NCBI GenBank assembly: GCA_013138755.1
Contig: WTCC01000344.1
Span: 1 to 13,428, forward strand
DNA: 13,428 nucleotides
Direction: 5' to 3'
Source: Gammaproteobacteria bacterium
GTDB lineage: Bacteria; Pseudomonadota; Gammaproteobacteria; SZUA-229
Each line of letters starts with the position of its first letter. The stretch's first letter is position 1. Below are positions 1-8,356 of the stretch, piece after piece. The notes below the pieces were generated by a model that saw nothing but the letters and a program-made list of their open reading frames with translations, did no database searches and was not told the DNA's origin. The translations under genes were made by a program, and so were the position numbers.

Positions 1-3
1 CTT

Positions 4-35
4 TTCACAGACTTTTTCAGATACTTTTATATACT
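4..35 (+). promoter_or_regulatory. Candidate sigma-70 promoter of the nine-gene cluster
   Basis: TTCACA at 4-9 is one mismatch from the -35 consensus. An AT-rich stretch downstream offers TATATA at 28-33 (spacer 18) or TATACT at 30-35 (spacer 20) as a -10 element. It lies about 55 nt before the first start codon. Spacing is not ideal and the sequence begins only three bases upstream, so this is a weak pattern match. TATACT also appears as the best -10 candidate before the downstream surface-protein gene. Confidence 0.3.
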
Positions 36-88
36 TAGTCACAATTGAGCCAAATAATAAATTAGTTAACGAATAACAGAGTAGCGTT

Positions 89-628
89 ATGTCTATTAGA
101 TTATTGGCACAAACATTTGTTTGCATCGTGTTTTTGCTGGGATTGTTGTCAACTTCAGTACATGCAAACGAGGTGACCAAGGAACAGATAAAAGGTCTGG
201 ACGAGCAGGTTCAAGATATTAAAAAGGATGTGCTGGCATTAACATCTGAACTGACACTGCTCGAAGAGAAATTATTATTTCCCTCCAATACGCAGGTTTC
301 ACTTTTTGTTTCACTTTCTGGCGATAAAGACTTCGTGCTTGATTCGATGCAGATTACAGTGGATAGCAAAGTAGTTGCACAGCATCTGTACACATTCAAA
401 GAAATCGAAGCACTGCGGGCAGGTGGTGTTCAGCGCATATATACTGGCAATATTAAAACGGGTGACCATCAGATGGTGGCTAGTTTTATTGGTCGCTCGA
501 AGTCTAATGATGCCTATCAAGGTAGTGCGGGCTATACGGTAACTAAAGCTGTTGGCCCCAAATTTGTAGAGATACAGATTACCGGTAGCAATGCCTCTGA
601 TCAAACGGTCTCATTCAAAGACTGGTAA
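89..628 (+). CDS. Small exported coiled-coil protein, function unknown
   Basis: A 179-residue protein. Residues 1-26 form a clear Sec signal peptide: Arg4, a hydrophobic core at 8-22 and a VHA cleavage site before Asn27. No lipobox is seen, so it should be soluble in the periplasm. Residues about 29-63 are charged and heptad-like (LDEQVQDIKKDVLALTSELT), suggesting a short coiled coil and oligomerisation. The rest (about 67-179) alternates hydrophobic and polar residues as in a beta-rich domain, ending in SFKDW. I do not recognise a named family. It heads the cluster and is 2 nt from the next gene, so a structural role in the same envelope complex is inferred. The upstream ribosome binding site is weak (cagag), but the signal peptide begins directly at this ATG, which supports the start. 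Confidence 0.85.
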   Translation: MSIRLLAQTFVCIVFLLGLLSTSVHANEVTKEQIKGLDEQVQDIKKDVLALTSELTLLEEKLLFPSNTQVSLFVSLSGDKDFVLDSMQITVDSKVVAQHLYTFKEIEALRAGGVQRIYTGNIKTGDHQMVASFIGRSKSNDAYQGSAGYTVTKAVGPKFVEIQITGSNASDQTVSFKDW

Positions 629-630
629 GC

Positions 631-2745
631 ATGTTTCTTCGATTCATAATTTTATTATCTGCATTTTTATGCAGCTTATCTGCGACTGCGTCGAGCGGTT
701 TAAAAGACGTTGAACTACGTGATCTGTATTTCGGTGAAGTACTTTATTACGCCTATCAGGATCTGCCATTTGATGCACTAGCAAGACTTGATTCTGAACT
801 GTCTCAATATCATAACTTAGATGAGGCGGATCTAGATTCTTTACATATGCATCTAGGGCAGGCCGAGTTTTCAGTTGGCGATATGGAATTACAGTATCGT
901 ATGAGTCAGCGTGCTGCCAAAGCGATACAAGCCGTGCTTGGAAATGGTATAGATCTGCCGACCCGTAACCAGGCTGCATTCGCACCGGCGAGAGTTTTCT
1001 ATAAAAAGAACGATGCGCAAAGTACATTATATGCATTGGATCTAATCAAGGAAGAGCCTGATAGATCACGCTACGAAAAAAAATATTCTCTCGATGTCCT
1101 GCGTGGCAAAGAAACAGAAACGTTTAAGACTGACGTTGCATATCTCCGTGCGCTAGCCAGTATTGATACTGGGCAATTTACTCGGGCAGTCGATCTGTTA
1201 CAGACATTAAGAAAAGAAGAGACACTGAAAGGTTATGTTTTATACAACTTGGGTATCGCACTAGTACAGGTGGGTAAAGATAAAGAAGCAGTCGTAGTGC
1301 TTGATGAGTTAGGGCGTCTGGAAACGAATGATAGTGGATTGTTGGCACTGAAAGATAAGACTAATTTAAAACTGGCATATCGCGCAGTTGATGACGGTAA
1401 CGCTAAGCAGGCAAAAGTGTACTTCGAACGTGTCCGTCTCGATGGGCCATATTCCAATAAAGCATTGCTGGGTCTGGGGTGGGTTGCTGTTGCACAGGAT
1501 CGTTTTGATCGTGCATTGGTACCGTGGTCAATATTGCATGAACGTACAGAGACTAATAATTCTGTGCAGGAAGTATTGATGGCCGTGCCGTACGCTTATA
1601 GTAAGTTGAAAGCCTACGGTAAGGCTGCGAATCTTTATGATCACGCTATGGACGTTTTTGCACGTGAGCTGATCAGTTTAGATGATTCTATAAAATCGAT
1701 TCGTACCAACAAATTCCTTACTGCATTGCTTGATGAAAATGCTGATAAAGATAAAAACTGGGTAGTCAATTTACGTAAACTTCCTGATTCACCAGAGACT
1801 CATTACATACTAGAATTGATGGCGTCTCATGATTTCCAAGGCTCATATAACAACTATAAAGACCTGGCTGAATTACGTCACCATATTGATAAGTGGCTGG
1901 CAGATCTAAGAGTCTATGAAGAGATGATCGAGATCAGACGTGTCTATCAAGAGCCAATATTACCTGTTGTTGAAGAAAAATTTAAAAAGATTGATGCAAG
2001 AATAAAGTTGCGTATCGGGCAGAGAGATAACTTAGCTAAAAAATTAAAAAACATGTTGATCTCTCCGCGTCCAGAATATTTGGCTACAGCTAATGAACGT
2101 CAGGCAATGGAAAGTATCGATAAACTGGAAGAAAGACTATCTACAGTTAGCGGTGAGCCGAGCGAAGAGGCCATGCTGAGAATTAAACGTTTACGCGGTA
2201 TTCTGTCATGGCGCGTCGTCAGTGAGTATGATCAGAGGTTGACAGATGCATATAATCATCTCATTTCTTTAGATGACATTATCCAGCAACTTAAAGTAAG
2301 GCATCATTCTTTTATTCGTACTAGACAGGCAGCAACTCAGAGTTATGAGGGTTATCTTATTCCGATCAGACAATTAAGAACACGTCTGTTCGCTGCACAG
2401 AGAACACTTAAAGGTGTTATAGCCAAGCAGGGTAGGCTGTTAGAAACAATGGCTATCAATGAATTAGATCGTCGTAGAAAACGCCTTGAAGAATATCAGA
2501 TAAAAGCCCGTTTTGCTTTGGCTGAAAGTTATGACCGCGCAACTAAAGCAGAAGTTGACGAAGAGATTAAACAGCAAAATAAATTACACGAGGATAAGAA
2601 AGGTAAAGTAGAGACAGGCGATTCTGTTGAAGGACTCGAAACAGAACAGAAAAGTGAAGATTTAGATGTGCCAGTAGAATCAGCCGTCATCGATGAAGAA
2701 TATGGTAAACAGGCATCATTCAAAGAAAAGTTGATGAGTCGTTAA
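631..2745 (+). CDS. Exported TPR and coiled-coil protein, Glt-like envelope complex
   Basis: A 704-residue protein. Residues 1-20 are a Sec signal peptide (Arg4, hydrophobic 5-18, cleavage near ATA/SS). Cys14 is not in a lipobox because Leu precedes it, so the protein is probably periplasmic. Residues about 168-340 contain TPR-like helical pairs, for example YLRALASIDTGQFTRAVDLL and ALLGLGWVAVAQDRFDRALV. Residues about 405-655 are strongly helical and charged with long coiled-coil stretches. The tail (655-690) is acidic and Lys/Glu-rich. TPR arrays usually mediate protein contacts, so this is likely a scaffold connecting inner-membrane motor and outer-membrane parts. It starts 2 nt after the preceding stop with no strong ribosome binding site, so translation is probably coupled. 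The resemblance to Myxococcus Glt proteins rests on architecture and gene order. The function is inferred. Confidence 0.85.
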   Translation: MFLRFIILLSAFLCSLSATASSGLKDVELRDLYFGEVLYYAYQDLPFDALARLDSELSQYHNLDEADLDSLHMHLGQAEFSVGDMELQYRMSQRAAKAIQAVLGNGIDLPTRNQAAFAPARVFYKKNDAQSTLYALDLIKEEPDRSRYEKKYSLDVLRGKETETFKTDVAYLRALASIDTGQFTRAVDLLQTLRKEETLKGYVLYNLGIALVQVGKDKEAVVVLDELGRLETNDSGLLALKDKTNLKLAYRAVDDGNAKQAKVYFERVRLDGPYSNKALLGLGWVAVAQDRFDRALVPWSILHERTETNNSVQEVLMAVPYAYSKLKAYGKAANLYDHAMDVFARELISLDDSIKSIRTNKFLTALLDENADKDKNWVVNLRKLPDSPETHYILELMASHDFQGSYNNYKDLAELRHHIDKWLADLRVYEEMIEIRRVYQEPILPVVEEKFKKIDARIKLRIGQRDNLAKKLKNMLISPRPEYLATANERQAMESIDKLEERLSTVSGEPSEEAMLRIKRLRGILSWRVVSEYDQRLTDAYNHLISLDDIIQQLKVRHHSFIRTRQAATQSYEGYLIPIRQLRTRLFAAQRTLKGVIAKQGRLLETMAINELDRRRKRLEEYQIKARFALAESYDRATKAEVDEEIKQQNKLHEDKKGKVETGDSVEGLETEQKSEDLDVPVESAVIDEEYGKQASFKEKLMSR

Positions 2746-2749
2746 TCTG

Positions 2750-5700
2750 ATGAAATCTATTTTACTTAAGTCAATAATTCTTGCTGCGACGTCGTCGCTG
2801 GTGGTGTCCTGTGCGATGACAAACAATGAAGGAACATTGGCCAGCCTGGATGACATAAAATTTGAAGTGAAGGAAGAGAAGGTCGATGGAAGTTTAGAAA
2901 AAGCACTCGCAAGTTATCAAAAGTATTTAGATGAAACGCCAGAGTCTGAGCTGACACCGGAAGCGTTACGTCGTGTAGCTGATTTGAAGATACAGAAAGA
3001 TTATATAGCAAAGGACCTGCATGAAGAGTCGCCAGTAGTTGCAGATAAAAATAATGTAGGTGGTGAGTTACCCCCATCAAATAATGATGGTTTAACACCG
3101 GTAGCAGACAGCGCATCGCAAGCAACGGATATTAAAACTCCAGACACAAGTTTTGTCCCAATCACTGCGAATAAAGATAAAGCAAGTGTTGCGGCGACAG
3201 ATAGCCCAATTGCAGACATAAGTGAAGGTGAAAAAGTATTCAGTGCGCGTGCTGGTAAAAAGATTGATCTAGGAAAATCTAAAAAGACAAAAATAATTTC
3301 ACCAGACGATAAATCGGGACAAGACGCAATTGATCTGCAGGAAGCAGGCGCAAAAGAAGCGATAGAACTATATAAAGGTTTGTTAAAGAAATATCCTCTG
3401 TTCGAACGTAATGACCAGGTGCTTTATCAGTTGTCGCGTGCTTATGAAGAGATAGGCGAGGTGGATATCGCAATGAAATCACTTGAGCAATTAATAAAAC
3501 AGTACCCACTATCACGGCATATCGGAGAAGCTTATTTCCGTCGCGCAGAATATTTCTTTACTCGCAAGAGATATCTCGATGCGGAAGAGTCATACCAGTA
3601 TATTATTAATTCAGGAGAGGCGTCTGAGTTCTATGAGCTGGCATTGTATAAGCAAGGTTGGGCATATTTCAAACAGGATATGTATGAGGAAGCGTTACAA
3701 GATTATATAGCGATGCTTGATTATAAGATTGCTAATGGTTATGAGCTGGATAATGTAAAAAATAAAATTGAGAAAAAACGAATCGATGACACTTACCGCG
3801 TTATCAGTTTAAGTTTTTCATACCTCGGTGGCGCTGAGTCAGTCGTTGAATATTTTGATAAGCATGGTCATCGATATTATGAAGCGAGTATCTATAGTCA
3901 TCTTGGTGAATATTATTTAACCAAGCGTCGTTACTCAGATTCTGCGCTATCGTATCAGGCCTATGTTGATCGTAATCCGGTTTCTAAAGAGTCGCCATAT
4001 TTTAATATACGAGTTATCGAGATATATAAAAAAGGGGGCTTCCCGAAATTAGTCGTCGATGCAAAAAAAGAATTCTCAAATACGTATAGCCTGCAATCAA
4101 ACTACTGGACGTTCTTTGATATAAATGAACATCCAACCGTATTAGGGTTCTTAAAATCTAACCTGATCGACCTGGCTAATCATTATCACGCGCTTTATCA
4201 GGACAAGCGTTTATATAAGCAAAAAGAAGAAAATTATCAAGAAGCCATTGCATGGTATCGTCAATACTTAGAGTCTTTCCCTGAAGAGAAACAGGCACCG
4301 ACGCTTAATAATCAACTTGCTGGTCTATTGTTGGAGAATAAAGATTATCTTGCTGCTGCTAATGAATATGAACGAACTGCCTATAATTATCTAACTCATG
4401 CTGATTCAGCCGGTGCTGGTTATGCAGCGGTTTATTCTTATCGGGAGCATTTAAAAGTTGTTAGTCAGTCGCAACGTAGTATCGTAAAGCGTGAGATTAT
4501 TCGTAGCTCATTAAAGTTTTCTGACTATTTTCCTACGCATAAGCATGCGGCTGTCGTTCTGGTGGCTGCAGTTGATGACCTGTATGCACTTGAAGATTAC
4601 GAGCAAGCGATTTCCTATGGTAGACGTGCGATTAAGGTTTATCCGAATGCTGATAAAAAATTATTGCGCTCAGCGTGGATGGTAGTAGCGCATGCTTCTT
4701 TTGACCTTGCCAACTACAAAGATGCGGAAGATGCTTACTCTACAACTTTGTCGCTAACCGATAAGAAAGATAAAAGTTATGCGTCGTTAACAGAAAACCT
4801 TGCAGCGTCTGTTTATAAACAGGGTGAGCAAGCCAGGGTACTGGGGGATCATAAATTAGCTTCAATGCATTTCTTACGTGTCGCTGAAGTTGCACCAAAC
4901 TCAAAGATACGCCCTACGGCTGAATATGATGCGGCGGCTTCATTGATGTTGTTGAAAGAATGGGGCGCAGTAGCGAGCGTGCTCGAAGGTTTCAGAAAGC
5001 TTTATCCTAAGAACGATCTGCAAAAAGATATCACGAAAAAATTAGCCGTTGTCTATAAAGAAAATGGCGAATATCTGAAATCTGCTGTCGAGTTCGAGCG
5101 TATCGAAAAAGAAAATCCAAAGGATAATTCGCTACGACGTGAGGCATTAACCGAAGCAGCTGAACTGTATGTAAAGGTAGACGAGAAAAACAAAGCCTTA
5201 TCTGTATATACCAAAATGGTTGATTACTTCCCGACACCGATCGAGGGTGCTATCGAATCGCGCCAGAAAATGGCAGATATCTATCTAGAGCAAGGCAAGA
5301 ACAAGCAATATGTTTATCAATTAAAACAGATTGTTGCAGGTGATGCAGTTGCTGGTAAAGGTAGAACAGATCGTACTAAATTCCTCGCGGCTAATGCGTC
5401 ACTGATACTGGCTAAACCAAAACTCGATGCATTTAAAAAGATCGCATTGGTTAAGCCGTTTAAGAAGAATCTGAAGAAAAAGAAACAGCGTATGCGTAGC
5501 GCAATTGATACTTATAGTAAATTGGTGGATTACCAGGTAGGGGAAGTCACTGCAGCAGCGACCTATTATATCGCTGAGATATACTTTGAATTTAACGTGG
5601 CATTGATGGAGTCAGAGAGGCCGACTAATTTGTCTGCAGATGAACTGGAAGAGTATGAGTTGGTTATTGAAGATCAGGCTTACCCTTTTGAAGAAAAGGC

Positions 5701-6094
5701 GATAAGTGTACATGAGAAGAATATGGAGCTACTCGATGTTGGTATCTATAACAAATGGATAGATAAGAGCATAACAAAATTAGCAGTACTGTTACCTGCT
5801 AGATACGCGAAGACGGAACAGAGTAGTACGGTTCTAGTATTGATACAGCCTGGTGAGTTCACTAAGAAAGAAATAGCTAGCGTTGATCCTGTAAAAGAAG
5901 AATCATCAGATGAAAAAAATACGGATAGTTCTGTCGAAGCAGCTACTCCTGTTGATGAAGAAGTATTAGATGAAACAGTAACGCTTGAACAGAACGTCGT
6001 TGCAAGCGAAGTTACCAATGAAACAAAAGTAGAGAAAACAGTTCAGGCAGAAGATGATAATTCAACAAATGTAGAATTGGGAGATAAACAGTGA
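2750..6094 (+). CDS. Large TPR lipoprotein, probable outer-membrane scaffold
   Basis: A 1114-residue protein with a lipoprotein signal: Lys2/Lys7, a hydrophobic stretch, and lipobox VVSC with the acylated Cys at residue 21. The +2 residue is Ala, not Asp, so Lol sorting should place it in the outer membrane facing the periplasm. A TPR-like motif, YQKYLDETPESELTPEALRR, lies at 56-75. Residues about 85-190 are a low-complexity linker rich in Asp, Ser, Thr and Ala. TPR units fill about 200-330, 385-410, 495-545, 605-760 and 765-860. Residues 893-916 are very basic (KKNLKKKKQR). The C-terminus from about 1040 is an acidic, disordered-looking tail. It follows the previous stop by 4 nt and overlaps the next gene. 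Gene order beside a TolQ/TolR module matches Glt-like clusters. A role as a periplasmic bridge is inferred. Confidence 0.87.
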   Translation: MKSILLKSIILAATSSLVVSCAMTNNEGTLASLDDIKFEVKEEKVDGSLEKALASYQKYLDETPESELTPEALRRVADLKIQKDYIAKDLHEESPVVADKNNVGGELPPSNNDGLTPVADSASQATDIKTPDTSFVPITANKDKASVAATDSPIADISEGEKVFSARAGKKIDLGKSKKTKIISPDDKSGQDAIDLQEAGAKEAIELYKGLLKKYPLFERNDQVLYQLSRAYEEIGEVDIAMKSLEQLIKQYPLSRHIGEAYFRRAEYFFTRKRYLDAEESYQYIINSGEASEFYELALYKQGWAYFKQDMYEEALQDYIAMLDYKIANGYELDNVKNKIEKKRIDDTYRVISLSFSYLGGAESVVEYFDKHGHRYYEASIYSHLGEYYLTKRRYSDSALSYQAYVDRNPVSKESPYFNIRVIEIYKKGGFPKLVVDAKKEFSNTYSLQSNYWTFFDINEHPTVLGFLKSNLIDLANHYHALYQDKRLYKQKEENYQEAIAWYRQYLESFPEEKQAPTLNNQLAGLLLENKDYLAAANEYERTAYNYLTHADSAGAGYAAVYSYREHLKVVSQSQRSIVKREIIRSSLKFSDYFPTHKHAAVVLVAAVDDLYALEDYEQAISYGRRAIKVYPNADKKLLRSAWMVVAHASFDLANYKDAEDAYSTTLSLTDKKDKSYASLTENLAASVYKQGEQARVLGDHKLASMHFLRVAEVAPNSKIRPTAEYDAAASLMLLKEWGAVASVLEGFRKLYPKNDLQKDITKKLAVVYKENGEYLKSAVEFERIEKENPKDNSLRREALTEAAELYVKVDEKNKALSVYTKMVDYFPTPIEGAIESRQKMADIYLEQGKNKQYVYQLKQIVAGDAVAGKGRTDRTKFLAANASLILAKPKLDAFKKIALVKPFKKNLKKKKQRMRSAIDTYSKLVDYQVGEVTAAATYYIAEIYFEFNVALMESERPTNLSADELEEYELVIEDQAYPFEEKAISVHEKNMELLDVGIYNKWIDKSITKLAVLLPARYAKTEQSSTVLVLIQPGEFTKKEIASVDPVKEESSDEKNTDSSVEAATPVDEEVLDETVTLEQNVVASEVTNETKVEKTVQAEDDNSTNVELGDKQ

Positions 6095-6690
6095 TGTGTT
6101 TATTTTATAGAACTATGATAATCGCTTTGACTGCAGTTTTATTTTCTTGTGCGGGTGGCGAAGTAAAACATGAAGCTGAGAACGGAGTCTTTAACAAAAA
6201 GATTGAACATGTCAATGTCGACGCTGATATCGAAGCCGATTTTACCAAAGCTGTGGCGTTATTGAATCAAGAGCAATACCAACAAGCGATCACAGTTTTT
6301 GAATCCGTCATAGCACGTGAACAGAGATTACCAGCCCCTTACGTTAATGTTGCGATGGCATACAGTAAATTAGGTGACAAAGAAAAAGCTGAAGAAAATC
6401 TTATCAGTGCTCTCAAGTTAGATATCGGTCATCCAGTAGCGAATAATGAGCTGGGATTACTCTACCGTAAAGCTGGAAAATTTAATGCTGCGCGTACTGC
6501 GTATCAGAATGCGATAAAAGAACATTCCGAATACCTGCCGGCGAAAAGAAATCTAGGTGTCTTATGTGATCTGTATCTACATGACTACAAATGTGCGCTC
6601 GAACAATTTCAGGACTATCTCGAGTTAGTCCCTGGTGATAAAGAAGTGGCTATATGGGTAGCTGATGTTGAACGTCGTCAGAGCCGTTAG
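6094..6690 (+). CDS. Small TPR lipoprotein, GltE-like by architecture
   Basis: A 198-residue protein from ATG 6094. A GTG three bases upstream (6091) is an equally in-frame alternative. GGGAG at 6079-6083 lies 10 nt before the ATG and 7 nt before the GTG. The ATG shares one base with the preceding TGA, a layout typical of coupled translation. The signal peptide ends in lipobox LFSC with Cys19, followed by Ala, which suggests outer-membrane sorting. Four TPR-like repeats follow at about 48-78, 80-113, 114-146 and 148-181, with good consensus matches such as YVNVAMAYSKLGDKEKAEEN and ELGLLYRKAGKFNAARTAYQ. Short TPR lipoproteins next to TolQ/TolR genes occur in Myxococcus gliding clusters (GltE). 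I base the comparison on architecture and context, not on an alignment. The expected role is an outer-membrane-anchored adaptor of the complex. Confidence 0.87.
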   Translation: MCLFYRTMIIALTAVLFSCAGGEVKHEAENGVFNKKIEHVNVDADIEADFTKAVALLNQEQYQQAITVFESVIAREQRLPAPYVNVAMAYSKLGDKEKAEENLISALKLDIGHPVANNELGLLYRKAGKFNAARTAYQNAIKEHSEYLPAKRNLGVLCDLYLHDYKCALEQFQDYLELVPGDKEVAIWVADVERRQSR

Positions 6691-6740
6691 GATTTAGACA
6701 AATATTTTTAACCGTTACATGAAAAGCATGCAATCTGTTG

Positions 6741-6754
6741 ATATTAATTAATAT
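6741..6754. repeat. Perfect 14-bp AT palindrome in the gap between TPR and motor genes
   Basis: ATATTAATTAATAT reads the same on both strands. It sits in the 91-nt gap 6691-6781, the widest within the cluster. It could be an operator or part of an internal promoter: TTGATA at 6738-6743 overlaps it, but no good -10 follows at 17 bp. In AT-rich intergenic DNA such a palindrome can occur by chance. Confidence 0.4.
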
Positions 6755-6768
6755 TTAAAGATATGCGC

Positions 6769-6775
6769 AGGTGAT
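6769..6775 (+). promoter_or_regulatory. Strong ribosome binding site of the 98-residue exported protein
   Basis: AGGTGAT matches the 3' part of the full anti-Shine-Dalgarno complement and lies 6 nt before ATG 6782. It is stronger than the sites of most other genes in the cluster, in line with independent translation start after the 91-nt gap. Confidence 0.65.
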
Positions 6776-6781
6776 GAAATT

Positions 6782-7078
6782 ATGACAATTAAAGCTATAC
6801 TCCATATAGTTTTAGTGTGGTTACTGTTACAGACAGTCGCTATCGCTGGAGATAATAAGGTCGATTCTGAAGTAAAAGAATTGTCAGGGATATCAATTAT
6901 CGGAAACAAGGAAGCTCCTAAGTCTCTCTATATTGTGCCATGGCAGAATTCAGAGGTTGGGGTGGCCACGAGCCTGAATTCGGGTTTGCTGGACGACAGT
7001 ATGAGACCTGTAGACAAAGAAGTGTTCTTACGCGAGCTTGATTATTATGAATTGAGCCACAGCACGAAAATTCAATAA
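6782..7078 (+). CDS. Small exported protein upstream of the ExbB gene, unknown function
   Basis: A 98-residue protein. Residues 1-22 form a Sec signal peptide (Lys4, hydrophobic 6-20, AIA/GD cleavage), leaving a mature protein of about 76 residues with no lipobox. The mature part has a motif that looks conserved, SIIGNKEAPKSLYIVPWQ (about residues 38-55), followed by an acidic C-terminal segment (FLRELDYYEL). The GNxExPKxLYIVPW pattern seems familiar from other envelope gene clusters, but I cannot name a family or verify it here. The AGGTGAT site 6 nt upstream supports the start. It lies 56 nt before the ExbB-type gene and is probably co-transcribed with it. A small periplasmic accessory of the motor is the simplest inference. 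Confidence 0.78.
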   Translation: MTIKAILHIVLVWLLLQTVAIAGDNKVDSEVKELSGISIIGNKEAPKSLYIVPWQNSEVGVATSLNSGLLDDSMRPVDKEVFLRELDYYELSHSTKIQ

Positions 7079-7095
7079 AAAATTATTACTAAAAA

Positions 7096-7110
7096 GCTGC
7101 GTTGAGCAGC
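7096..7110 (+). other. Short hairpin between the small exported protein and ExbB genes
   Basis: GCTGC (7096-7100) and GCAGC (7106-7110) form a perfect 5-bp stem with loop GTTGA. No T-run follows, so it is not a standard terminator. It might affect mRNA processing or relative expression. A TTG codon inside the loop (7102) could be mistaken for the start of the next gene. Confidence 0.35.
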
Positions 7111-7134
7111 AATTCTAAAGATGAGGAGTACATG

Positions 7135-7800
7135 ATGGATACGATCCAGAATATTGTGCAGTTTTTCCAGACCGGGGGTACTTTCATGTACCCGATATTA
7201 ATTGTATTTGCTTTTGGTGTAGCCATTTGTGTCGAACGATACCGAAAACTTTCGGGCATAGGCAAAGTGAATAAATCTGTTTGGGATAAAGTGCATCCAA
7301 TGCTTGATAAAGGTGATTTTGATAACGCACGTAAATCAGTCTCTGGTAATGAATCAACGATAGCTAATCTGTTAAGTATGGGTCTGGCAAGACAGGGTTC
7401 TGTGCGCCGTCGTGATGACATCGAGATTGCTATGGAAGAAAGTATGATGGAAATCATACCTACCCTGGAAAAGCGTACGCCTTATATCGCACTATTCGCT
7501 AATATCTGTACGCTATTAGGTCTACTAGGTACGATTATGGGTCTGATCGAAGCGTTTACTGCTGTTGCTAATGCTGACCCTGCTGAAAAGGCGGATCTAT
7601 TGTCAGCAAGTATCTCAGTCGCGATGAATACTACCGCTTTTGGTCTGATGGCTGCGATTCCTTTATTGATTACTCATGCGATGCTTTCTTCAAAAACAAG
7701 TGAGATCATCGATAGTCTAGAGATGGCTTCAGTAAAAACACTGAATCTGATTACAGATTTCGCTAAACGTCAAGCGGCACTGGCTGCCCAAAATGGCTAG
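7135..7800 (+). CDS. MotA/TolQ/ExbB-family proton channel subunit (AglR-like)
   Basis: A 221-residue inner-membrane protein. Three membrane segments are visible: about 16-34, 116-140 and 159-184, with a large cytoplasmic loop between the first two, as in TolQ/ExbB. The hallmark segments are LLGLLGTIMGLIEAF (about 127-141) and SVAMNTTAFGLMAAIP (about 161-176). By motif alignment, Thr133 and Thr167 correspond to the pore-lining Thr148 and Thr181 of E. coli ExbB. Length is near that of TolQ. The start is chosen at ATG 7135, 6 nt after GAGGAG (7123-7128). ATG 7132 is possible but only 3 nt away, and an in-frame TTG at 7102 has no ribosome binding site. It should form the channel pentamer that, with the two ExbD-type partners encoded next, converts proton flow into movement. 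It overlaps the next gene by 8 nt. Confidence 0.96.
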   Translation: MDTIQNIVQFFQTGGTFMYPILIVFAFGVAICVERYRKLSGIGKVNKSVWDKVHPMLDKGDFDNARKSVSGNESTIANLLSMGLARQGSVRRRDDIEIAMEESMMEIIPTLEKRTPYIALFANICTLLGLLGTIMGLIEAFTAVANADPAEKADLLSASISVAMNTTAFGLMAAIPLLITHAMLSSKTSEIIDSLEMASVKTLNLITDFAKRQAALAAQNG

Positions 7801-8356
7801 AAGAAGACATCACTATAGACGGCTCCAGAAGGAACCGCCTGAATTAAATATCACGACCTTCCTTAACCTGATGGTTGTGCTTGTCCCGTTCCTGCTGATT
7901 ACTGCGGTTTTTTCACGCGTGACTATCATGGAATTAAACTTACCTAGTGGCGGTACCAGCGCAGCTGATAAACAACAGTTGTCGATCGAGGTTATCGTTA
8001 GACAGAAAGGTTTGGAAATCAGCAATGGTAAACAGGTACTCGCGAGATTTCCTCTGCTTAAAGCAGAAGATGTTGTCGCTGTAGTAGACAATGATGACTC
8101 AGGTGAAGAGCTAGATACTAGCAAGCTCTACGATCTTAAGCTGTTAGCAAAATATCTCACCAGGATAAAAAATCAATACCCGGATAAAACGGATGCTCTC
8201 GTGCTGATGGAGTCTGATATCGAATATCGTGTATTGATCAGAGTAATGGATGCAGTACGTTCAACATTTGTTCGCCAGCCCGGCGGTGAAGGTGAAGCTG
8301 ATGTGTTACAGCAGGTTGTTCTTTTCCCTGATATTTCGATAGGGGATGCACCATGA
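7793..8356 (+). CDS. ExbD/TolR-family protein 1, transmembrane Asp replaced by Asn
   Basis: A 187-residue protein with a basic cytoplasmic N-terminus (ARRRHHYRR), one transmembrane helix at about 20-41 and a periplasmic domain, the ExbD/TolR topology. The helix start LNITTFLNLMVVL aligns with INVTPFIDVMLVL of E. coli ExbD. The essential Asp25 of ExbD is Asn25 here (codon AAC, 7865-7867), and no other acidic residue lies in the helix. The protein is longer than typical ExbD (about 140), with an acidic insert near 97-108 (VVDNDDSGEELD). It overlaps the channel gene by 8 nt and the next ExbD gene by 4 nt, with no clear ribosome binding site, so synthesis is probably coupled. It likely pairs with the second ExbD as a non-protonatable or structural partner. 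That pairing is inferred. Confidence 0.92.
   Translation: MARRRHHYRRLQKEPPELNITTFLNLMVVLVPFLLITAVFSRVTIMELNLPSGGTSAADKQQLSIEVIVRQKGLEISNGKQVLARFPLLKAEDVVAVVDNDDSGEELDTSKLYDLKLLAKYLTRIKNQYPDKTDALVLMESDIEYRVLIRVMDAVRSTFVRQPGGEGEADVLQQVVLFPDISIGDAP

Noticed and set aside
7102..7134. TTG start giving a 232-residue ExbB-like protein
   Set aside because: No ribosome binding site precedes it, it lies inside a hairpin loop, and GAGGAG at 7123-7128 points to ATG 7135.
7865..7867. Asn25 in the first ExbD as a frameshift or pseudogene sign
   Set aside because: The reading frame is intact, overlaps both neighbours correctly, and the rest of the helix keeps the family pattern; a base error cannot be fully excluded.
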